This document shows positions 15,209 to 24,306 of a stretch of 28,029 nucleotides of DNA, one piece after another. Location of the stretch: the IMG/VR virus record IMGVR_UViG_3300030000_000242, positions 1-28,029 of that record; one strand, written 5' to 3'. Numbering within the stretch: the first letter of the stretch is position 1; the number at the start of each line of letters is the position of its first letter. Below the pieces are notes generated by a model. That model was not told the DNA's origin. It saw only the letters and a list, made by a program, of their open reading frames with translations, and searched no databases. The stretch is from a virus. A program made the translations under genes and the position numbers.

Positions 15209-16615
15209 CTATGCATTAGCTGTATCAGCTACAAATGTTACTGCGGTAGCTGTTGGTGCTACTTGTAAATCTTCTTGACTAATATTTATAGCAACAAAAC
15301 CTTCCCCTATTACTGGTCTACCATCATATCTAGCAGTACCTTTAAAAACTGTATTGTCTTCTATGAATTGTACCTCTGTAGATTGTGCTAATGTTGCACC
15401 TGCTCTTTCTACAAGTAAGTAAAGAGAACCATAACCACCAACAATAACGTTATCTGGAATAAAATCTAATTCAATTATATCTCCACCAATTATAGGCATT
15501 ATGTTACTTTGACCTGTTACTATTGCACCAGCTGCATTTATAGTAAGAGCTTTAGCTGCTAATGTTGCTTTAGTATTTGAACTCATGCACCAGAACTTCC
15601 CTCCATTAGAATAATTGGCTTTTGCTTTTCCACATTTAAGTATTAAATCTTTGTAGAATAATACATCTGTATTAGCTGCTGGATCTATTAATAATAAATT
15701 ACTTGTGTGTAAATCAGTCCAAGTTCTTTCGTTATCTCCCCAATAAGCAGGCTTAGCAGTTTCAGCAAGTCTTTTTAAAATACCTATAGGCATCTTTGTT
15801 CCTGTGCCATAAAGAATAGCTTTATCAATAGCAAGTCCTATGGCTTGGCTAATTGAGTACATAATTTCATTAACTAAATCAAGGTCAGAATCTTCTAACA
15901 ATGCGTTAGGTGCTGCAATAAATCCACCAACTTTATAACCGTCAACCTCAACTTGATTAAAGCTTATGCTTAACTCATTAAGTTTTCCGTAAGCTTCAAT
16001 CCAAATACCTTCTGGAATTGTTCCAGCAATATTTTGCCTTGCTTTTCCCTTTATAGCTTTTAAATTAACCCTAGATATTAATTTTGAATAAGTATTTAAT
16101 GTATCTCTTAAGATATCTAAAAATATAGTAGGTATTCCCAATTCTCCACCAGTAACACTTCTCTTTTGATCCATGAGTTCCCTAGTTCTAGTTATAAACT
16201 CTTTAACATCTTCTCTTTCGATTAAGTTTTGTATTGCTGCTCTTTCCATACCTTTAAAAAATTTTGCCCTTGCCATTGTTCTTTCATCTCCTTTTAAATT
16301 TTTATTTCTTTCACTTACTACTGGTGCTGGATCATTTTTAGGTTCATTAGAATTTAATTTTTCTAATTCACCTTCTAGCTCTGAAATTTCACCTTCCAAT
16401 TTCCCTTTTTTTTCATCAAGTTCAGTTTGTTCAGTATCTAATTTATTTACCTCTTCTTCAACTACTGCAATTTCTTCCTCAGATTTTGCTTCTTCTAATG
16501 CTTTTTCTAACTCTGCTGATCTCGTATTTAAACCCTCTGCTTGTGTAGTTAAATCTGTTAATATTGCTTTTCTTTGTTCAATCTTTTTACTAATCATTAA
16601 TTGTTTTATTGCCAT
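15209..16615 (-). CDS. HK97-family major capsid protein with N-terminal delta domain
   Basis: The protein has 468 aa. Residues 10-88 form a Glu/Lys-rich coiled coil (the delta, scaffold-like domain), followed by a linker. The mature HK97 fold should begin around residues 110-135 after cleavage by the protease encoded just upstream. Fold hallmarks include SVTGGELGIPTIFLDILRDT, GKARQNIAGTIPEGIW, DLDLVNEIMYSISQAIGLAI and ILYGTGTKMPIGIL. It forms the icosahedral shell. The start overlaps the protease gene by 26 nt; GAGAGG is ten bases upstream. Confidence 0.92.
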   Translation of the reverse strand: MAIKQLMISKKIEQRKAILTDLTTQAEGLNTRSAELEKALEEAKSEEEIAVVEEEVNKLDTEQTELDEKKGKLEGEISELEGELEKLNSNEPKNDPAPVVSERNKNLKGDERTMARAKFFKGMERAAIQNLIEREDVKEFITRTRELMDQKRSVTGGELGIPTIFLDILRDTLNTYSKLISRVNLKAIKGKARQNIAGTIPEGIWIEAYGKLNELSISFNQVEVDGYKVGGFIAAPNALLEDSDLDLVNEIMYSISQAIGLAIDKAILYGTGTKMPIGILKRLAETAKPAYWGDNERTWTDLHTSNLLLIDPAANTDVLFYKDLILKCGKAKANYSNGGKFWCMSSNTKATLAAKALTINAAGAIVTGQSNIMPIIGGDIIELDFIPDNVIVGGYGSLYLLVERAGATLAQSTEVQFIEDNTVFKGTARYDGRPVIGEGFVAINISQEDLQVAPTATAVTFVADTANA

Positions 16616-17183
16616 GATTGTTCAACCTCTCTTTCAATTTTTGTTTTCTTACTTCAAATTGTTTTTCTTTATATTGTTCAACTTCTTTTTCTCTAGCTTG
16701 TACCCCTGTATCTTCATATTGTGGGAAAGTACATACACTTACTTCATGTAAGTCTACCTCTGTGATAGTCCACTTAACTGTTCCATCATCTCTCCATTCA
16801 GTTTCTTCTGATACAACATTAAACCCAAAGGAACATTGGTCTACATCTCCACGCTTTACTCTTTCATAAAGATTAACTGCATCAGAATCGTTAGGATTAA
16901 TCTTTATACTACCCCATAAACCTCTAGAATCTGTTTTAAGTTCTAATGTTCTAGCCTTATTTCTAGCCAGCACAAGCGTTGAATCATGGTTTATTAATCC
17001 TCTAATATCATTACTTAATGTTTTATCAAGTGCCTGTGGAGCAATTTCTTCAAACGCACCTCTCCATAATTCTGTAGGTGTATTAAAAACTACAAAATAA
17101 CCTTCAATAACCATTTCATCATTTTCAGCTCTAGTCTTTAATTCTGTTTTTAAACTTCTAGTTTGTTTCTTATCTCTATTCAC
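16590..17183 (-). CDS. HK97-family prohead protease
   Basis: The protein has 197 aa and is a serine protease of the U35/S78 type that cleaves the capsid delta domain during maturation. Visible motifs are [20 protein letters not shown], the catalytic-His region [14 protein letters not shown] (H66) and the catalytic-Ser region [11 protein letters not shown] (S118), then [18 protein letters not shown]. The C-terminus is a charged helical tail. A GTG at 17183 is taken as start since AGGGGGTG lies upstream; a GTG nine bases earlier is part of that site. It overlaps the portal stop by 8 nt. Confidence 0.9.
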   Translation of the reverse strand: MNRDKKQTRSLKTELKTRAENDEMVIEGYFVVFNTPTELWRGAFEEIAPQALDKTLSNDIRGLINHDSTLVLARNKARTLELKTDSRGLWGSIKINPNDSDAVNLYERVKRGDVDQCSFGFNVVSEETEWRDDGTVKWTITEVDLHEVSVCTFPQYEDTGVQAREKEVEQYKEKQFEVRKQKLKERLNNHGNKTIND

Positions 17184-18375
17184 TATTACCACCCCCTTGA
17201 TTCAATTTCTTTTGGTCACCTATCATTCCAGCTGGAATATAATTTTCAAGAATTACTCTTTCATCTAATCCCTCTAAAGGCGATAATCCTATCCAGTCCC
17301 TAACCTCATTACCTGTCATAATCCCACGAATATACATATTCCCACCCACATTAGATAAATCCGTTAGATTATAAGCATATAGGCTTCGAGGATTGAACCT
17401 AAAATAATAATCCGGACTGTACAACAAACCTTTAGATATTACTTGTTGTAATATCTGTGCAATAGACATAATTCTAGTATTAATAAAATTGTTATATTCT
17501 TCATCCGTATAGGTACCAACTCCAAGAAAAAAAGCAGGTATATCAAATATAGCTGCTACTGTCCTTTTATCTATTTGTACTGCATCATTAATTGCTAAAT
17601 CTGTAAGACTTAAAGGCTTTACTGTTTCGATTTTCATCAAATCAGCAGGAACTATCCAAGGTTTACCTCCACCAGTTTCATTAATATACTTTTTAAGTAT
17701 TGCATCTCTGCCCTCTTCGCTTGCCATTTCATCATTGAATGCATCAACTGAAATAATTATTGAAGGTTTCCATTTATCCGACATAAAACTGTTTTTTGTT
17801 TTGCTTGCTTGCTTAAGATTATTAATAATATCCTTTAGAACAACTTTATAGCCTGTACCTTTCCATGGATAATTAGAGTCTGGATTAATTGCAAAATGTA
17901 ATACTTCATCATGCATATAAGTTTGTCCATTGTAAAGTACGTTATAGCCTGTAGGTGTTTCCACGAAACTTACACCACTAGCCTTTAAAGGAATTAATTC
18001 ATCAATATAGCCATCAACTATCTTTGGATAAACAACGCTATTACCATTTCCCTCGAGGAGCATAGTATAAACTATGTTATACACCCAAGTCTTACGAGTC
18101 ATAAGGCTATAGGGATTAATGTCCATCTTTCTAGATAATGCATTCTTAACTCTTATATCTCCATTTTCTGTATTCTGCATCAAGTGAATTGTCATACTAG
18201 AAACTAGGTCTGCGATTTTGTGGACAGCTATCTTGACTTCTGGATTATCAGATAATCTTGTATATCCTGGAACTGTCAAAGTATCTGTTGCATCACTTGT
18301 TAAAAACCAATTTAATGAACTTGTAGGCTCTGCTCTAGTCTTGCCTATAGGATTTCTTTTTCTGTTCTTTTTCAC
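17176..18375 (-). CDS. Portal protein (HK97 family)
   Basis: The protein has 399 aa. It carries portal signatures: [77 protein letters not shown] and [15 protein letters not shown]. The portal forms the dodecameric ring through which DNA is packaged and ejected. The start is taken as GTG 18375 after AAAGGTGGTG; the in-frame TTG 18 bases earlier lies upstream of that ribosome site. It stands between the TerL-linked small protein and the protease. Confidence 0.92.
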   Translation of the reverse strand: MKKNRKRNPIGKTRAEPTSSLNWFLTSDATDTLTVPGYTRLSDNPEVKIAVHKIADLVSSMTIHLMQNTENGDIRVKNALSRKMDINPYSLMTRKTWVYNIVYTMLLEGNGNSVVYPKIVDGYIDELIPLKASGVSFVETPTGYNVLYNGQTYMHDEVLHFAINPDSNYPWKGTGYKVVLKDIINNLKQASKTKNSFMSDKWKPSIIISVDAFNDEMASEEGRDAILKKYINETGGGKPWIVPADLMKIETVKPLSLTDLAINDAVQIDKRTVAAIFDIPAFFLGVGTYTDEEYNNFINTRIMSIAQILQQVISKGLLYSPDYYFRFNPRSLYAYNLTDLSNVGGNMYIRGIMTGNEVRDWIGLSPLEGLDERVILENYIPAGMIGDQKKLNQGGGNSE

Positions 18376-18436
18376 ATTCTCACCACCTTTCAAGGGTAAA
18401 ATAATAAGCCTTTAATGTAAGACTCTAATGAGATAT

Positions 18437-18700
18437 TTAGATCACCTTATCCTTTCTATATTCCTTCCAAAATTCTTCACTAAGTTCTCCAAACATATCA
18501 ATCCAATGAGTACTAAAAAGCTTAATACCTTCTTTCTCAACTTGATAATTAAATTCATCTATCTGCATTTTATCAGCCATATCCTGCATTTTATCTGCAA
18601 GCTTTCTAACTCCATCATCTTTCATACCTGTATTAATCCAATATTCACGTATTAAATCACTTATGTTATCTATCAATTTACTTTTTTCTTCAATATTCAT
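18437..18700 (-). CDS. Unknown small protein between TerL and portal
   Basis: The protein has 87 aa and is not recognised. It is largely helical and charged (NIEEKSKLIDNISDLIREYW, RKLADKMQDMADKMQIDEFN, MFGELSEEFWKEYRKDKVI) with no cysteines or membrane segment. ATG 18700 is chosen because AGGTGG lies six bases upstream; an earlier ATG overlapping the TerL stop lacks a site. Small proteins at this position occur in several HK97-like phages without an assigned role. Confidence 0.6.
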   Translation of the reverse strand: MNIEEKSKLIDNISDLIREYWINTGMKDDGVRKLADKMQDMADKMQIDEFNYQVEKEGIKLFSTHWIDMFGELSEEFWKEYRKDKVI

Positions 18701-18710
18701 ATTTATCCAC

Positions 18711-20468
18711 CTATCCATTAAGCCATTTAGATACCTTCTGACCTTTTTCTAAATCTTCTAATTTTCTTACACACGCAAAAACAGCAGCATCAAAAATATC
18801 AATTCTTTGAGTGCCACCGTCACCATCAACTTTTTCATATTGAATCATATCATCAGTTTTTTCAATTGCTCTTACATTTTGTACGCAATATTCAAAACAA
18901 TCAGCATGGAAATAATAAAGATCACCATCTTTAGCTTTTTTCTCAATATGTCTAAATCCTTCACTCTTCTTATAGAAATACTGTGGTTGATCTACAATAT
19001 TAAAACCAGCTTTTTTCATTCCAATAAAATATTCTCGAGCGAATTTTCTATCATGTCCCACCTGTTTAATTTTATATCCTTTTTTCTTCATACCTATAAA
19101 CCAATTAACAACTTCACTTGTATTAGTTGTTGGACTATTTGACATATCAAGCCAGCCATCATCTTGCCAGCCGAATAATGGTATACCATCCTCGTCAGCT
19201 TTCTTAGCTGCCATTACAATAGGAAACCAAGCATGAGGAATAATTATGTCTACATCATGCATATCTCCTTTATCATCTCTATAGGCATTGTAATAAGTTC
19301 CATATAAAGCACTAGCAGTTAAATCATGCATTTTAGATAAGTCAGCACCACCATACCAATTTATAGGTAACTTTAGTACATCTTGTAGAGTCCAATTATA
19401 TTTTCTATCTGATACCCTAAATTCATCAATATTAAAGTATGCCTTTAATGCAGCCGTATATATATTTAAAGATTTAGCAAAAAAAGATTTCCTTTGTTGT
19501 GGGTCATTTTGTGCCTGTAGTGCATCATTAAGGAGATCTCTACCAGATACAGAAATATTATAATTAGGAGTAGCTTTCTCATGTTCTATAGGATTGGTAT
19601 AATCAATATTACCATTTTCATCTTCATCTGCTTTCGCCAAGAAAATAAATAATTGTTCATCTTTTACGGTTTCGTTAAGAATTTTTTGAGCATAAACCAT
19701 TCTATTGTGACAAAATGAAACTGGATTATCTCCAGCAGTAGTAATACCTATACATAGAGAATTTCTATAGGCTTTTCCAGATTCTTTTATTGTATTGTAT
19801 TGACTTGCACTTTTATATAAATGCAATTCGTCAAGTATTTGAATCAAAGTATTCAAACTATCCATTCTATCACTATTACCAGCAATAGTTTCTATTCTCA
19901 TATAGCCATCACCTAAGTTCCCACTAATAGAATGCTCTTGGTTATTATCAATTACTCTAAAGTTCTCTTTTTCTCCCATCTGTTCAAGGTTAAAATTTAT
20001 AAAATTAAATCCTTGTAGAGCTTGTTTTAATACTGCTCCTACAATTACTATTTCAGCTCCAGACTTTCTTTCTAATAATCCTAATCCCCAAGCTAATGCA
20101 CTCATAAAAGGAGTTTTTCCTTGCTTCCTTGGTAGCATACAAAAGGCTTCTTTATATCTTCTCATTCGTGTACCTTTATATTTAAACCCGAGCAAATTAT
20201 ATACTATATATTTTTGCCATGGTTCTAATAAAAAAGGCTCACCCCTCAAAGGTATGCCCTGCATACTTTCTCCTTTTTGATGAACAAAAGTTTTTTCGAT
20301 TATTCCAATTACAAATTCAGCATCTTTGGGATTAAAATCGTAATCAGTATTTTTTAAATCTTTTAAGAATCTTTGGCAGCCTTGTATTTGTTCCTTATTG
20401 CCTAGTTTTCTTCTTTCCAGAATAGATGTTGCATATTCCATTACAATGTCATAATTTTTATAATTCAT
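18711..20468 (-). CDS. terL: Terminase large subunit (TerL)
   Basis: The protein has 585 aa. The ATPase domain has a Walker A-like PRKQGKT (113-119) and Walker B LIQILDEL (208-215, D213/E214). The C-terminal nuclease domain begins [15 protein letters not shown] (D376, D382) and continues through [16 protein letters not shown] and [15 protein letters not shown]. It translocates DNA into the prohead and cuts concatemers. The Terminase_1/HK97-type pairing with a P27-like small subunit and a nearby HNH suggests cos packaging. The ATG overlaps the TerS stop by 4 nt. Confidence 0.94.
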   Translation of the reverse strand: MNYKNYDIVMEYATSILERRKLGNKEQIQGCQRFLKDLKNTDYDFNPKDAEFVIGIIEKTFVHQKGESMQGIPLRGEPFLLEPWQKYIVYNLLGFKYKGTRMRRYKEAFCMLPRKQGKTPFMSALAWGLGLLERKSGAEIVIVGAVLKQALQGFNFINFNLEQMGEKENFRVIDNNQEHSISGNLGDGYMRIETIAGNSDRMDSLNTLIQILDELHLYKSASQYNTIKESGKAYRNSLCIGITTAGDNPVSFCHNRMVYAQKILNETVKDEQLFIFLAKADEDENGNIDYTNPIEHEKATPNYNISVSGRDLLNDALQAQNDPQQRKSFFAKSLNIYTAALKAYFNIDEFRVSDRKYNWTLQDVLKLPINWYGGADLSKMHDLTASALYGTYYNAYRDDKGDMHDVDIIIPHAWFPIVMAAKKADEDGIPLFGWQDDGWLDMSNSPTTNTSEVVNWFIGMKKKGYKIKQVGHDRKFAREYFIGMKKAGFNIVDQPQYFYKKSEGFRHIEKKAKDGDLYYFHADCFEYCVQNVRAIEKTDDMIQYEKVDGDGGTQRIDIFDAAVFACVRKLEDLEKGQKVSKWLNG

Positions 20469-20821
20469 TTCATCTCACTTAGCACTGCTGCTAATTTAGA
20501 TTTATTGGATTTTTCTGTAGTAACAGTTTCTAAGGATTTAGGATTAAGACAAAGCCTGTCGGAATATGCTGCTATGTCTTTTCTCAAACTTTCCATTGCA
20601 CTATATACAGGAACTTTTCTGTCATTGGTTGCACCAGCTTTATTGGTATACTTTTCTGTTATTTCGAATCCATTTTCTTCAAACTGTCTTTCAAATTCTT
20701 GATATTGAAATAACATTCCCGAAAATATTCCTATCATTTTATTGTACTCATCCTTGTATGTGCCTAATTTTTTCATCTGTCTTTTAACTTCATTTTCCAT
20801 AGCCTTTTTTGACTTTGCCAT
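20465..20821 (-). CDS. terS: Terminase small subunit (P27 family)
   Basis: The protein has 118 aa. The pattern [20 protein letters not shown], a flexible Lys/Asn segment, then [20 protein letters not shown] and RLCLNP is characteristic of P27-type TerS. It recognises the packaging site and delivers DNA to TerL. AGGGGGTG precedes the ATG. The short GC-richer gap upstream (20822-20903) is the natural place for a cos site. Confidence 0.85.
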   Translation of the reverse strand: MAKSKKAMENEVKRQMKKLGTYKDEYNKMIGIFSGMLFQYQEFERQFEENGFEITEKYTNKAGATNDRKVPVYSAMESLRKDIAAYSDRLCLNPKSLETVTTEKSNKSKLAAVLSEMK

Positions 20822-20854
20822 CCTAGCACCCCCTTTTTTCTGAATATCACTCTA

Positions 20855-20888
20855 TTGGAAAGAGTTCCTCCCCTCGGTCTCCAACCGA
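20855..20888. other. Candidate cos/packaging site with inverted repeats
   Basis: Between the HNH and terS genes, an 82-nt gap holds GGAA-AGAG-TTCC (20857-20868), TCGGT-CTCCA-ACCGA (20874-20888) and TTGGA...TCCAA (20855-20884). The block is noticeably richer in G+C than its surroundings. The location fits cos in HNH/P27 phages. It has no diagnostic sequence, so this is positional inference. Confidence 0.3.
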
Positions 20889-20903
20889 TTAACTTAAAAT
20901 ATT

Positions 20904-21206
20904 TTAAGGTGGGGGGATACTTGAAATTAATTTCTTTATCCTCTCCACCCATTGAATTCCTGTAGATGTTAGGTCATTGTTTGTTCTATCATGCATCTTC
21001 TCATGGCACTTACTACATAAACTAATTAAATTATTATTATTTAATTTAAGTTCTAGTTTTTGTTCCAAAGGAATAACATGATGTACTGTTGTAGCTCCTG
21101 TAGTCTTTCCATACCTTATACATTCTCTGCATAGATAATTGTCACGCTTTAATATATTTATTCTCTTAGTTTTCCATCTTGTGGATTTATAAAAGTCTTT
21201 AGACAT
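20904..21206 (-). CDS. HNH endonuclease (packaging-associated)
   Basis: The protein has 100 aa. It has a canonical zinc-stapled HNH: C26-x2-C29, HHVIPL (H42/H43), N59 in NNNNLISLC, then C64-x2-C67-H68 and H72. It starts KDFYKSTRWKTKRINILKRD, as is usual for HNH proteins next to terS. In HK97-like phages this nicking enzyme works with terminase in specific DNA cleavage during packaging. It is the first gene of the late operon, 25 nt past the 19-bp hairpin. GGAGA precedes the ATG. Confidence 0.9.
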   Translation of the reverse strand: MSKDFYKSTRWKTKRINILKRDNYLCRECIRYGKTTGATTVHHVIPLEQKLELKLNNNNLISLCSKCHEKMHDRTNNDLTSTGIQWVERIKKLISSIPPP

Positions 21207-21231
21207 TCAATCATCTCCATATTATTCTTTC

Positions 21232-21275
21232 ATACTCAAAAGGCGCTTAGAAATCACTAAGCGCCTTTTGAGTAT
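21232..21275. terminator. Perfect 19-bp hairpin between early and late genes
   Basis: ATACTCAAAAGGCGCTTAG and its exact complement flank a 6-nt loop. With AAAAGGCGCTT...AAGCGCCTTTT inside it, the stem reads as a terminator in both directions. It lies between the ArpU-like gene and the late operon, so late transcription must either start past it or read through it. It could instead be a protein-binding palindrome. Confidence 0.7.
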
Positions 21276-21340
21276 CTGTTAAATGGGAATTATGAGATTA
21301 GAAAAAATGTATTGGGGTTTTACAACTTTTTCATATTATC

Positions 21341-21369
21341 ATTATAAAACTTTACATCTACTATTAAAA
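21341..21369 (-). promoter_or_regulatory. Weak candidate late promoter
   Basis: On the minus strand TATAAT (21341-21346) has only TTTTAA 17 bases upstream (21364-21369). A good -10 with a poor -35 fits an activator-dependent promoter downstream of the ArpU-like gene. However, transcripts would then meet the hairpin at 21232-21275. Confidence 0.3.
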
Positions 21370-21393
21370 CACCGACTTTTTACCATTGTTTCA

Positions 21394-21894
21394 TCATTCT
21401 AGCTTTATTCCATCTACTCCAAATAATAATACTCCTAATCTATCTAGCATTTGCTTTACCCATCTACTCGGAGTATTCTTTCCTGTATTTAATTCCTCTG
21501 CTATCTTTTCATATGATTTCTTTTCAATGTAATACATTTCTAATGCTTGATATCTTTCAATTGTTCCTTCCCTCTTCTGTTCCATTTCTAAAAGCTCTAA
21601 TGATGTTTCTATATGAGATGTCATTATTAGAGTTTTAGCTTTACTTTGTTTTATACTTAATATAAATAATTGGTCGCAATCATTTTTTTGCAAATCCATT
21701 TTTACTATTCCTTGAATATCTTCTATATCTGATACTGAATAATCAATATGTTTCTTAAAGTTATTATAATTTTCCATTAAAAGCTTTGTATTTCTAAATG
21801 CTCTTCTTTGTGTTTTTGATTTTTGTTTTCTCTCATATTCTTTTATAGTTCTTTCTATAATTTCATCTACTGTTAATTCGCTCAACAATTCCAT
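21394..21894 (-). CDS. ArpU/RinA-like late transcription regulator
   Basis: The protein has 166 aa. The N-terminal two thirds are helical (VDEIIERTIKEYERKQKS, MENYNNFKKHIDYSVSD). Residues ~113-152 (YQALEMYYIEKKSYEKIAEE, LNTGKNTPSRWVKQMLDRLG) form a sigma-70 region-4-like helix-turn-helix. This layout and position, last gene before the packaging module, match the ArpU/RinA group of phage late-gene activators. It probably switches on the HNH-terminase operon from the adjacent intergenic region. AGGGGGA precedes the ATG. The fine family label is uncertain. Confidence 0.65.
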   Translation of the reverse strand: MELLSELTVDEIIERTIKEYERKQKSKTQRRAFRNTKLLMENYNNFKKHIDYSVSDIEDIQGIVKMDLQKNDCDQLFILSIKQSKAKTLIMTSHIETSLELLEMEQKREGTIERYQALEMYYIEKKSYEKIAEELNTGKNTPSRWVKQMLDRLGVLLFGVDGIKLE

Positions 21895-21904
21895 ATTTAT
21901 CCCC

Positions 21905-22165
21905 CTAGCAATATGACTCTACTATGTTTTCATCATCTTCATTTTCTCTATTAAATCTAACCATGTTCTTCGGAATCTTTTCTCTCAATGTTTCTAGATC
22001 TTCACTGATAATAACTAAATTGGTTGGAACGTTAATTTCAAATATTCTTGCCACATAGCTTTTGTCATAATCTTTGGGATGTTCATATATAACTATAAAA
22101 GGCATTTTCATTCGGCTAATATTAACTTGATTAAAATTTGTTATTATTACATCTTTAGAGTTCAT
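21905..22165 (-). CDS. Unknown small phage protein
   Basis: The protein has 86 aa and is not recognised. It alternates beta-like stretches (DVIITNFNQVNISRMKMPFI, KSYVARIFEINVPTNLVIIS) with a short helix (EDLETLREKIPK) and an acidic end. The layout resembles small phage proteins with a ferredoxin-like or HicB-like fold, but no diagnostic motif is visible. It overlaps the upstream gene by 4 nt (ATGA), implying coupled translation, and sits just ahead of the ArpU-like gene. Confidence 0.6.
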   Translation of the reverse strand: MNSKDVIITNFNQVNISRMKMPFIVIYEHPKDYDKSYVARIFEINVPTNLVIISEDLETLREKIPKNMVRFNRENEDDENIVESYC

Positions 22166-22347
22166 CCCTCTTCACCTTCTTTAAATCCTTTTTTAATAGT
22201 TGGCTCGATGCTATATTCATAGCATTTATTATTACACGCTCCATCAGTTCCGCTATCTTTTGGACATGATAACCAAGGAAAACTTTTATATTTACATTCA
22301 ATTGGAGATTTCAATGAAATAACTTTTGCATATTTACATAGTTTCAT
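22162..22347 (-). CDS. Unknown Cys-containing small protein
   Basis: The protein has 61 aa with five cysteines (KLCKYAKVISLKSPIECKYK, WLSCPKDSGTDGACNNKCYE), suggesting a small metal-binding fold. ATG 22347 is preferred: AAGGA lies nine bases upstream, while earlier in-frame starts overlap it. It is coupled to the downstream 86-aa gene. No function can be assigned. Confidence 0.55.
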   Translation of the reverse strand: MKLCKYAKVISLKSPIECKYKSFPWLSCPKDSGTDGACNNKCYEYSIEPTIKKGFKEGEEG

Positions 22348-22380
22348 TCCTCCCATTCCTTCCCGCACAAAAATATAATA

Positions 22381-22677
22381 TTAATTCTTACCATATTTCG
22401 CTTTGCACTTAGCATAAAGTATTTTTCTATTTTTAATTCTTTTCTTATATTTTAAATATCTCTTATATCTATCCCAATCTATTGTATTAAATATTTTTTT
22501 AAACATTTCCCATACTGGCTCTATGAAATCCTTAATAAATTTCTTTATAAAATTACTTACTGATTCAATTGCATTTTTTATTTTTTCTTTCTGATCTTCT
22601 GTTAATTTAATTCCTTTTCCTCTACAATAATTTTCTAATCTTTCATCTCTTTCATCTCTTTCATCAATAATATCCAT
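22381..22677 (-). CDS. Unknown basic helical protein
   Basis: The protein has 98 aa and is not recognised. The N-terminus has a short DER repeat (three 9-nt copies of GATGAAAGA), followed by an amphipathic region (NAIESVSNFIKKFIKDFIEP, VWEMFKKIFNTID) and a very basic tail (WDRYKRYLKYKKRIKNRKI). It could bind nucleic acid or the membrane surface. ATG 22677 follows AAAGG; a GTG 24 bases earlier is possible. Confidence 0.5.
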   Translation of the reverse strand: MDIIDERDERDERLENYCRGKGIKLTEDQKEKIKNAIESVSNFIKKFIKDFIEPVWEMFKKIFNTIDWDRYKRYLKYKKRIKNRKILYAKCKAKYGKN

Positions 22678-22713
22678 TAACCTTTCACTTCCTTTCTGCA
22701 CCCAATACTAGTA

Positions 22714-22857
22714 TTACGCATCATAACTATCACATTCAGATGCATATAAATCTATAGCATCAAATTCCGGTTCTTCCGATTTTAAGCAGTCAAAACAACG
22801 TTGACAATGATTTGAACATGTATCACACTTGCAACCTTCACATTTATTATTATCCAT
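22714..22857 (-). CDS. 47-aa Cys-rich microprotein
   Basis: The sequence is MDNNKCEGCKCDTCSNHCQR, then CFDCLKSEEPEF..., ending in an acidic tail. The first 24 residues hold seven cysteines and one His, with CxxC pairs spaced like a small zinc-binding knuckle; an eighth Cys lies in the tail. AGGAAGGGTG precedes the ATG, which supports a real gene. The role is unknown; it is one of several CxxC microproteins in this block. Confidence 0.6.
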   Translation of the reverse strand: MDNNKCEGCKCDTCSNHCQRCFDCLKSEEPEFDAIDLYASECDSYDA

Positions 22858-22966
22858 TAAATACACCCTTCCTACAAACTGTTGATTTTTTACTATTGTG
22901 TATTATTTTATTGATAACTTCATATAATAATAATGTTTTCATTACTTAAATCCTTCATTATTTTTT

Positions 22967-22985
22967 AGCCCCTTTCATAGGGGCT
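22967..22985. other. GC-rich hairpin in a 172-nt gap
   Basis: AGCCCCT and AGGGGCT form a 7-bp stem with a 5-nt loop. On the minus strand it is followed by AAAAAA, not T, so it is not a convincing terminator for these genes. The plus side continues CTTTACT. The rest of the gap (22858-23032) shows nothing recognisable. Confidence 0.4.
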
Positions 22986-23032
22986 CTTTACTCTTCTACT
23001 AAAATGTTTTGCAAAAATAGTATTGCGTAGGA

Positions 23033-23380
23033 TCACATATCAATTTCAATTAACTTATCTGCTTCATAAGCTATATTTGAACTTCTTGATAATATCCTAT
23101 CAAATATAATTTGTAGATCATTTATATCCTCTTGGGTGATATCTGATTGTATAGAATCATCCCAATCCTCATACATTCCATTTTCTTGTTGATTTTCTAT
23201 TGCATCATCTAGAATTCTTCTAGCATCAAATTTTGCATGATACTCTGTTGTTGTATATATTTTTTTAGTTTTATAATTTTCTAAATCCTCTAAAATATCT
23301 GATACAGTATCGATAATGCTATTTCCATCTACTAAAACAATAGTGTCTTTTGATAATGTTGATAATTTTACTTTTTTCAT
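23033..23380 (-). CDS. Unknown phage protein
   Basis: The protein has 115 aa and is not recognised. It starts KKVKLSTLSKDTIVLVDGNS, followed by helices (DTVSDILEDLENYKTKKIYT, FDARRILDDAIENQQ) and an acidic DWDD stretch. The ATG overlaps the previous stop as ATGA, indicating translational coupling to the Cys-rich 101-aa protein. Proteins of this general kind occur in clostridial prophages without a known role. Confidence 0.6.
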   Translation of the reverse strand: MKKVKLSTLSKDTIVLVDGNSIIDTVSDILEDLENYKTKKIYTTTEYHAKFDARRILDDAIENQQENGMYEDWDDSIQSDITQEDINDLQIIFDRILSRSSNIAYEADKLIEIDM

Positions 23381-23682
23381 AGCTCTGCCTCACTTTCATA
23401 ATTTTCATTTTCTTCATAACATTCAAAGCATAATCCACAAGTTAGTTCAAATTCTTCAAATAAGTTGCCACATTGTCTACATGTTTCATAATGTGGTATT
23501 TCAATATCATCATATTCCTCTGAAAGTCTCTTATTTTCTTCTATGAAACCATTATATATTTTTTCCTGTAACCCCTTGTTTTCTGTTGTTATAGCACATG
23601 GACATGCATGTTCCCAACATAACTCCCAATATCCACATCCATGTTCAGATTCTATCTTTTCAAACTGCTCTTTACTTATCAT
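23377..23682 (-). CDS. Unknown Cys-rich protein with zinc-ribbon-like pairs
   Basis: The protein has 101 aa and nine cysteines. There is an N-terminal HGCGYWELCWEHACPCAI cluster and, near residues 67-88, CRQCG...LTCGLCFEC with two or three CxxC knuckles typical of zinc ribbons. A Glu-rich end follows. GAGGTGGAG precedes the ATG. It is coupled to the downstream 115-aa gene. It could be a nucleic-acid or protein adaptor, but no family is recognised. Confidence 0.6.
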   Translation of the reverse strand: MISKEQFEKIESEHGCGYWELCWEHACPCAITTENKGLQEKIYNGFIEENKRLSEEYDDIEIPHYETCRQCGNLFEEFELTCGLCFECYEENENYESEAEL

Positions 23683-23691
23683 TGCTCCACC

Positions 23692-24306
23692 TCACTTTCT
23701 GTCACTTATTTTGTTATATATATCTGCGATGATTAAACCGGTTCTAGTTAAATCCGCATCATTTTGTATCAAGTTATTTTTATTTAATGTTAATAATTGC
23801 TTTTGAGATACTAAAATTAAATTATTAATGTCTAAATTACTTTTATCCCTATCCCCAAATATCACATTATGATTTTCAGGTATTAATCCATTATGTTCCT
23901 CCCAAACGATTCTATGTTTTAGTTTCCACTCGTGAGGTTCAGCAACTTTAATTTCTACATATCCATATACATTTATTCTTTCACTTCCTAAAGGTCTATG
24001 ATTTATTGCTTCATTTCCTTTTTTAAACCAGGTCTTTTTACATCCTTCATATATGACTCCTTTAATTCCTTTATTTGCAGGAGTATGTCCTCTATTAAAT
24101 TGTCCTGTAATTCCTGTACTCAATTTATATCTACCAATAGCACCTTTTATCTGATCTATAGTAAAACTCAACTTGAATTTTTTATTCATAAGTTCTTGAA
24201 TTTCAATGTAATGATGTCCTGGGGTTATCTTTTTTAAATATTCTTTTTCCGCTTCACTCCATATATGAAACGCTCTATTTTTACTCCCTTTAGGTCTACC
24301 TTTCAT
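23692..24306 (-). CDS. HNH_3-type endonuclease-like protein, active site incomplete
   Basis: The protein has 204 aa. Residues 1-65 (GRPKGSKNRAFHIWSEAEKE, YLKKITPGHHYIEIQELMNK) form a basic helix-turn-helix/SANT-like DNA-binding region. Residues ~110-170 (GYVEIKVAEPHEWKLKHRIV, WEEHNGLIPENHNVIFGDRD, KSNLDINNLILVS) are an HNH_3 domain of the free-standing homing type. H131 is kept, but the usual second histidine before the DGD turn is replaced in VIFGDRD (F150), so cleavage may be lost and the protein may act as a DNA-binding factor. AGAAGG precedes the ATG. Confidence 0.8.
   Translation of the reverse strand: MKGRPKGSKNRAFHIWSEAEKEYLKKITPGHHYIEIQELMNKKFKLSFTIDQIKGAIGRYKLSTGITGQFNRGHTPANKGIKGVIYEGCKKTWFKKGNEAINHRPLGSERINVYGYVEIKVAEPHEWKLKHRIVWEEHNGLIPENHNVIFGDRDKSNLDINNLILVSQKQLLTLNKNNLIQNDADLTRTGLIIADIYNKISDRK

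Noticed and set aside
16173-16751. 192-codon plus-strand frame, Ser/Phe-rich
   Set aside because: It is antisense to the capsid and protease genes; the Ser/Phe bias is the mirror of the Glu/Lys-rich coiled coil.
22621-22677. Short tandem repeat as a CRISPR or regulatory repeat
   Set aside because: It is only three 9-nt copies encoding Asp-Glu-Arg at the start of a coding frame.
22967-22985. Intrinsic terminator on the minus strand
   Set aside because: The stem is followed by A residues, not T, in the direction of transcription of all neighbouring genes.
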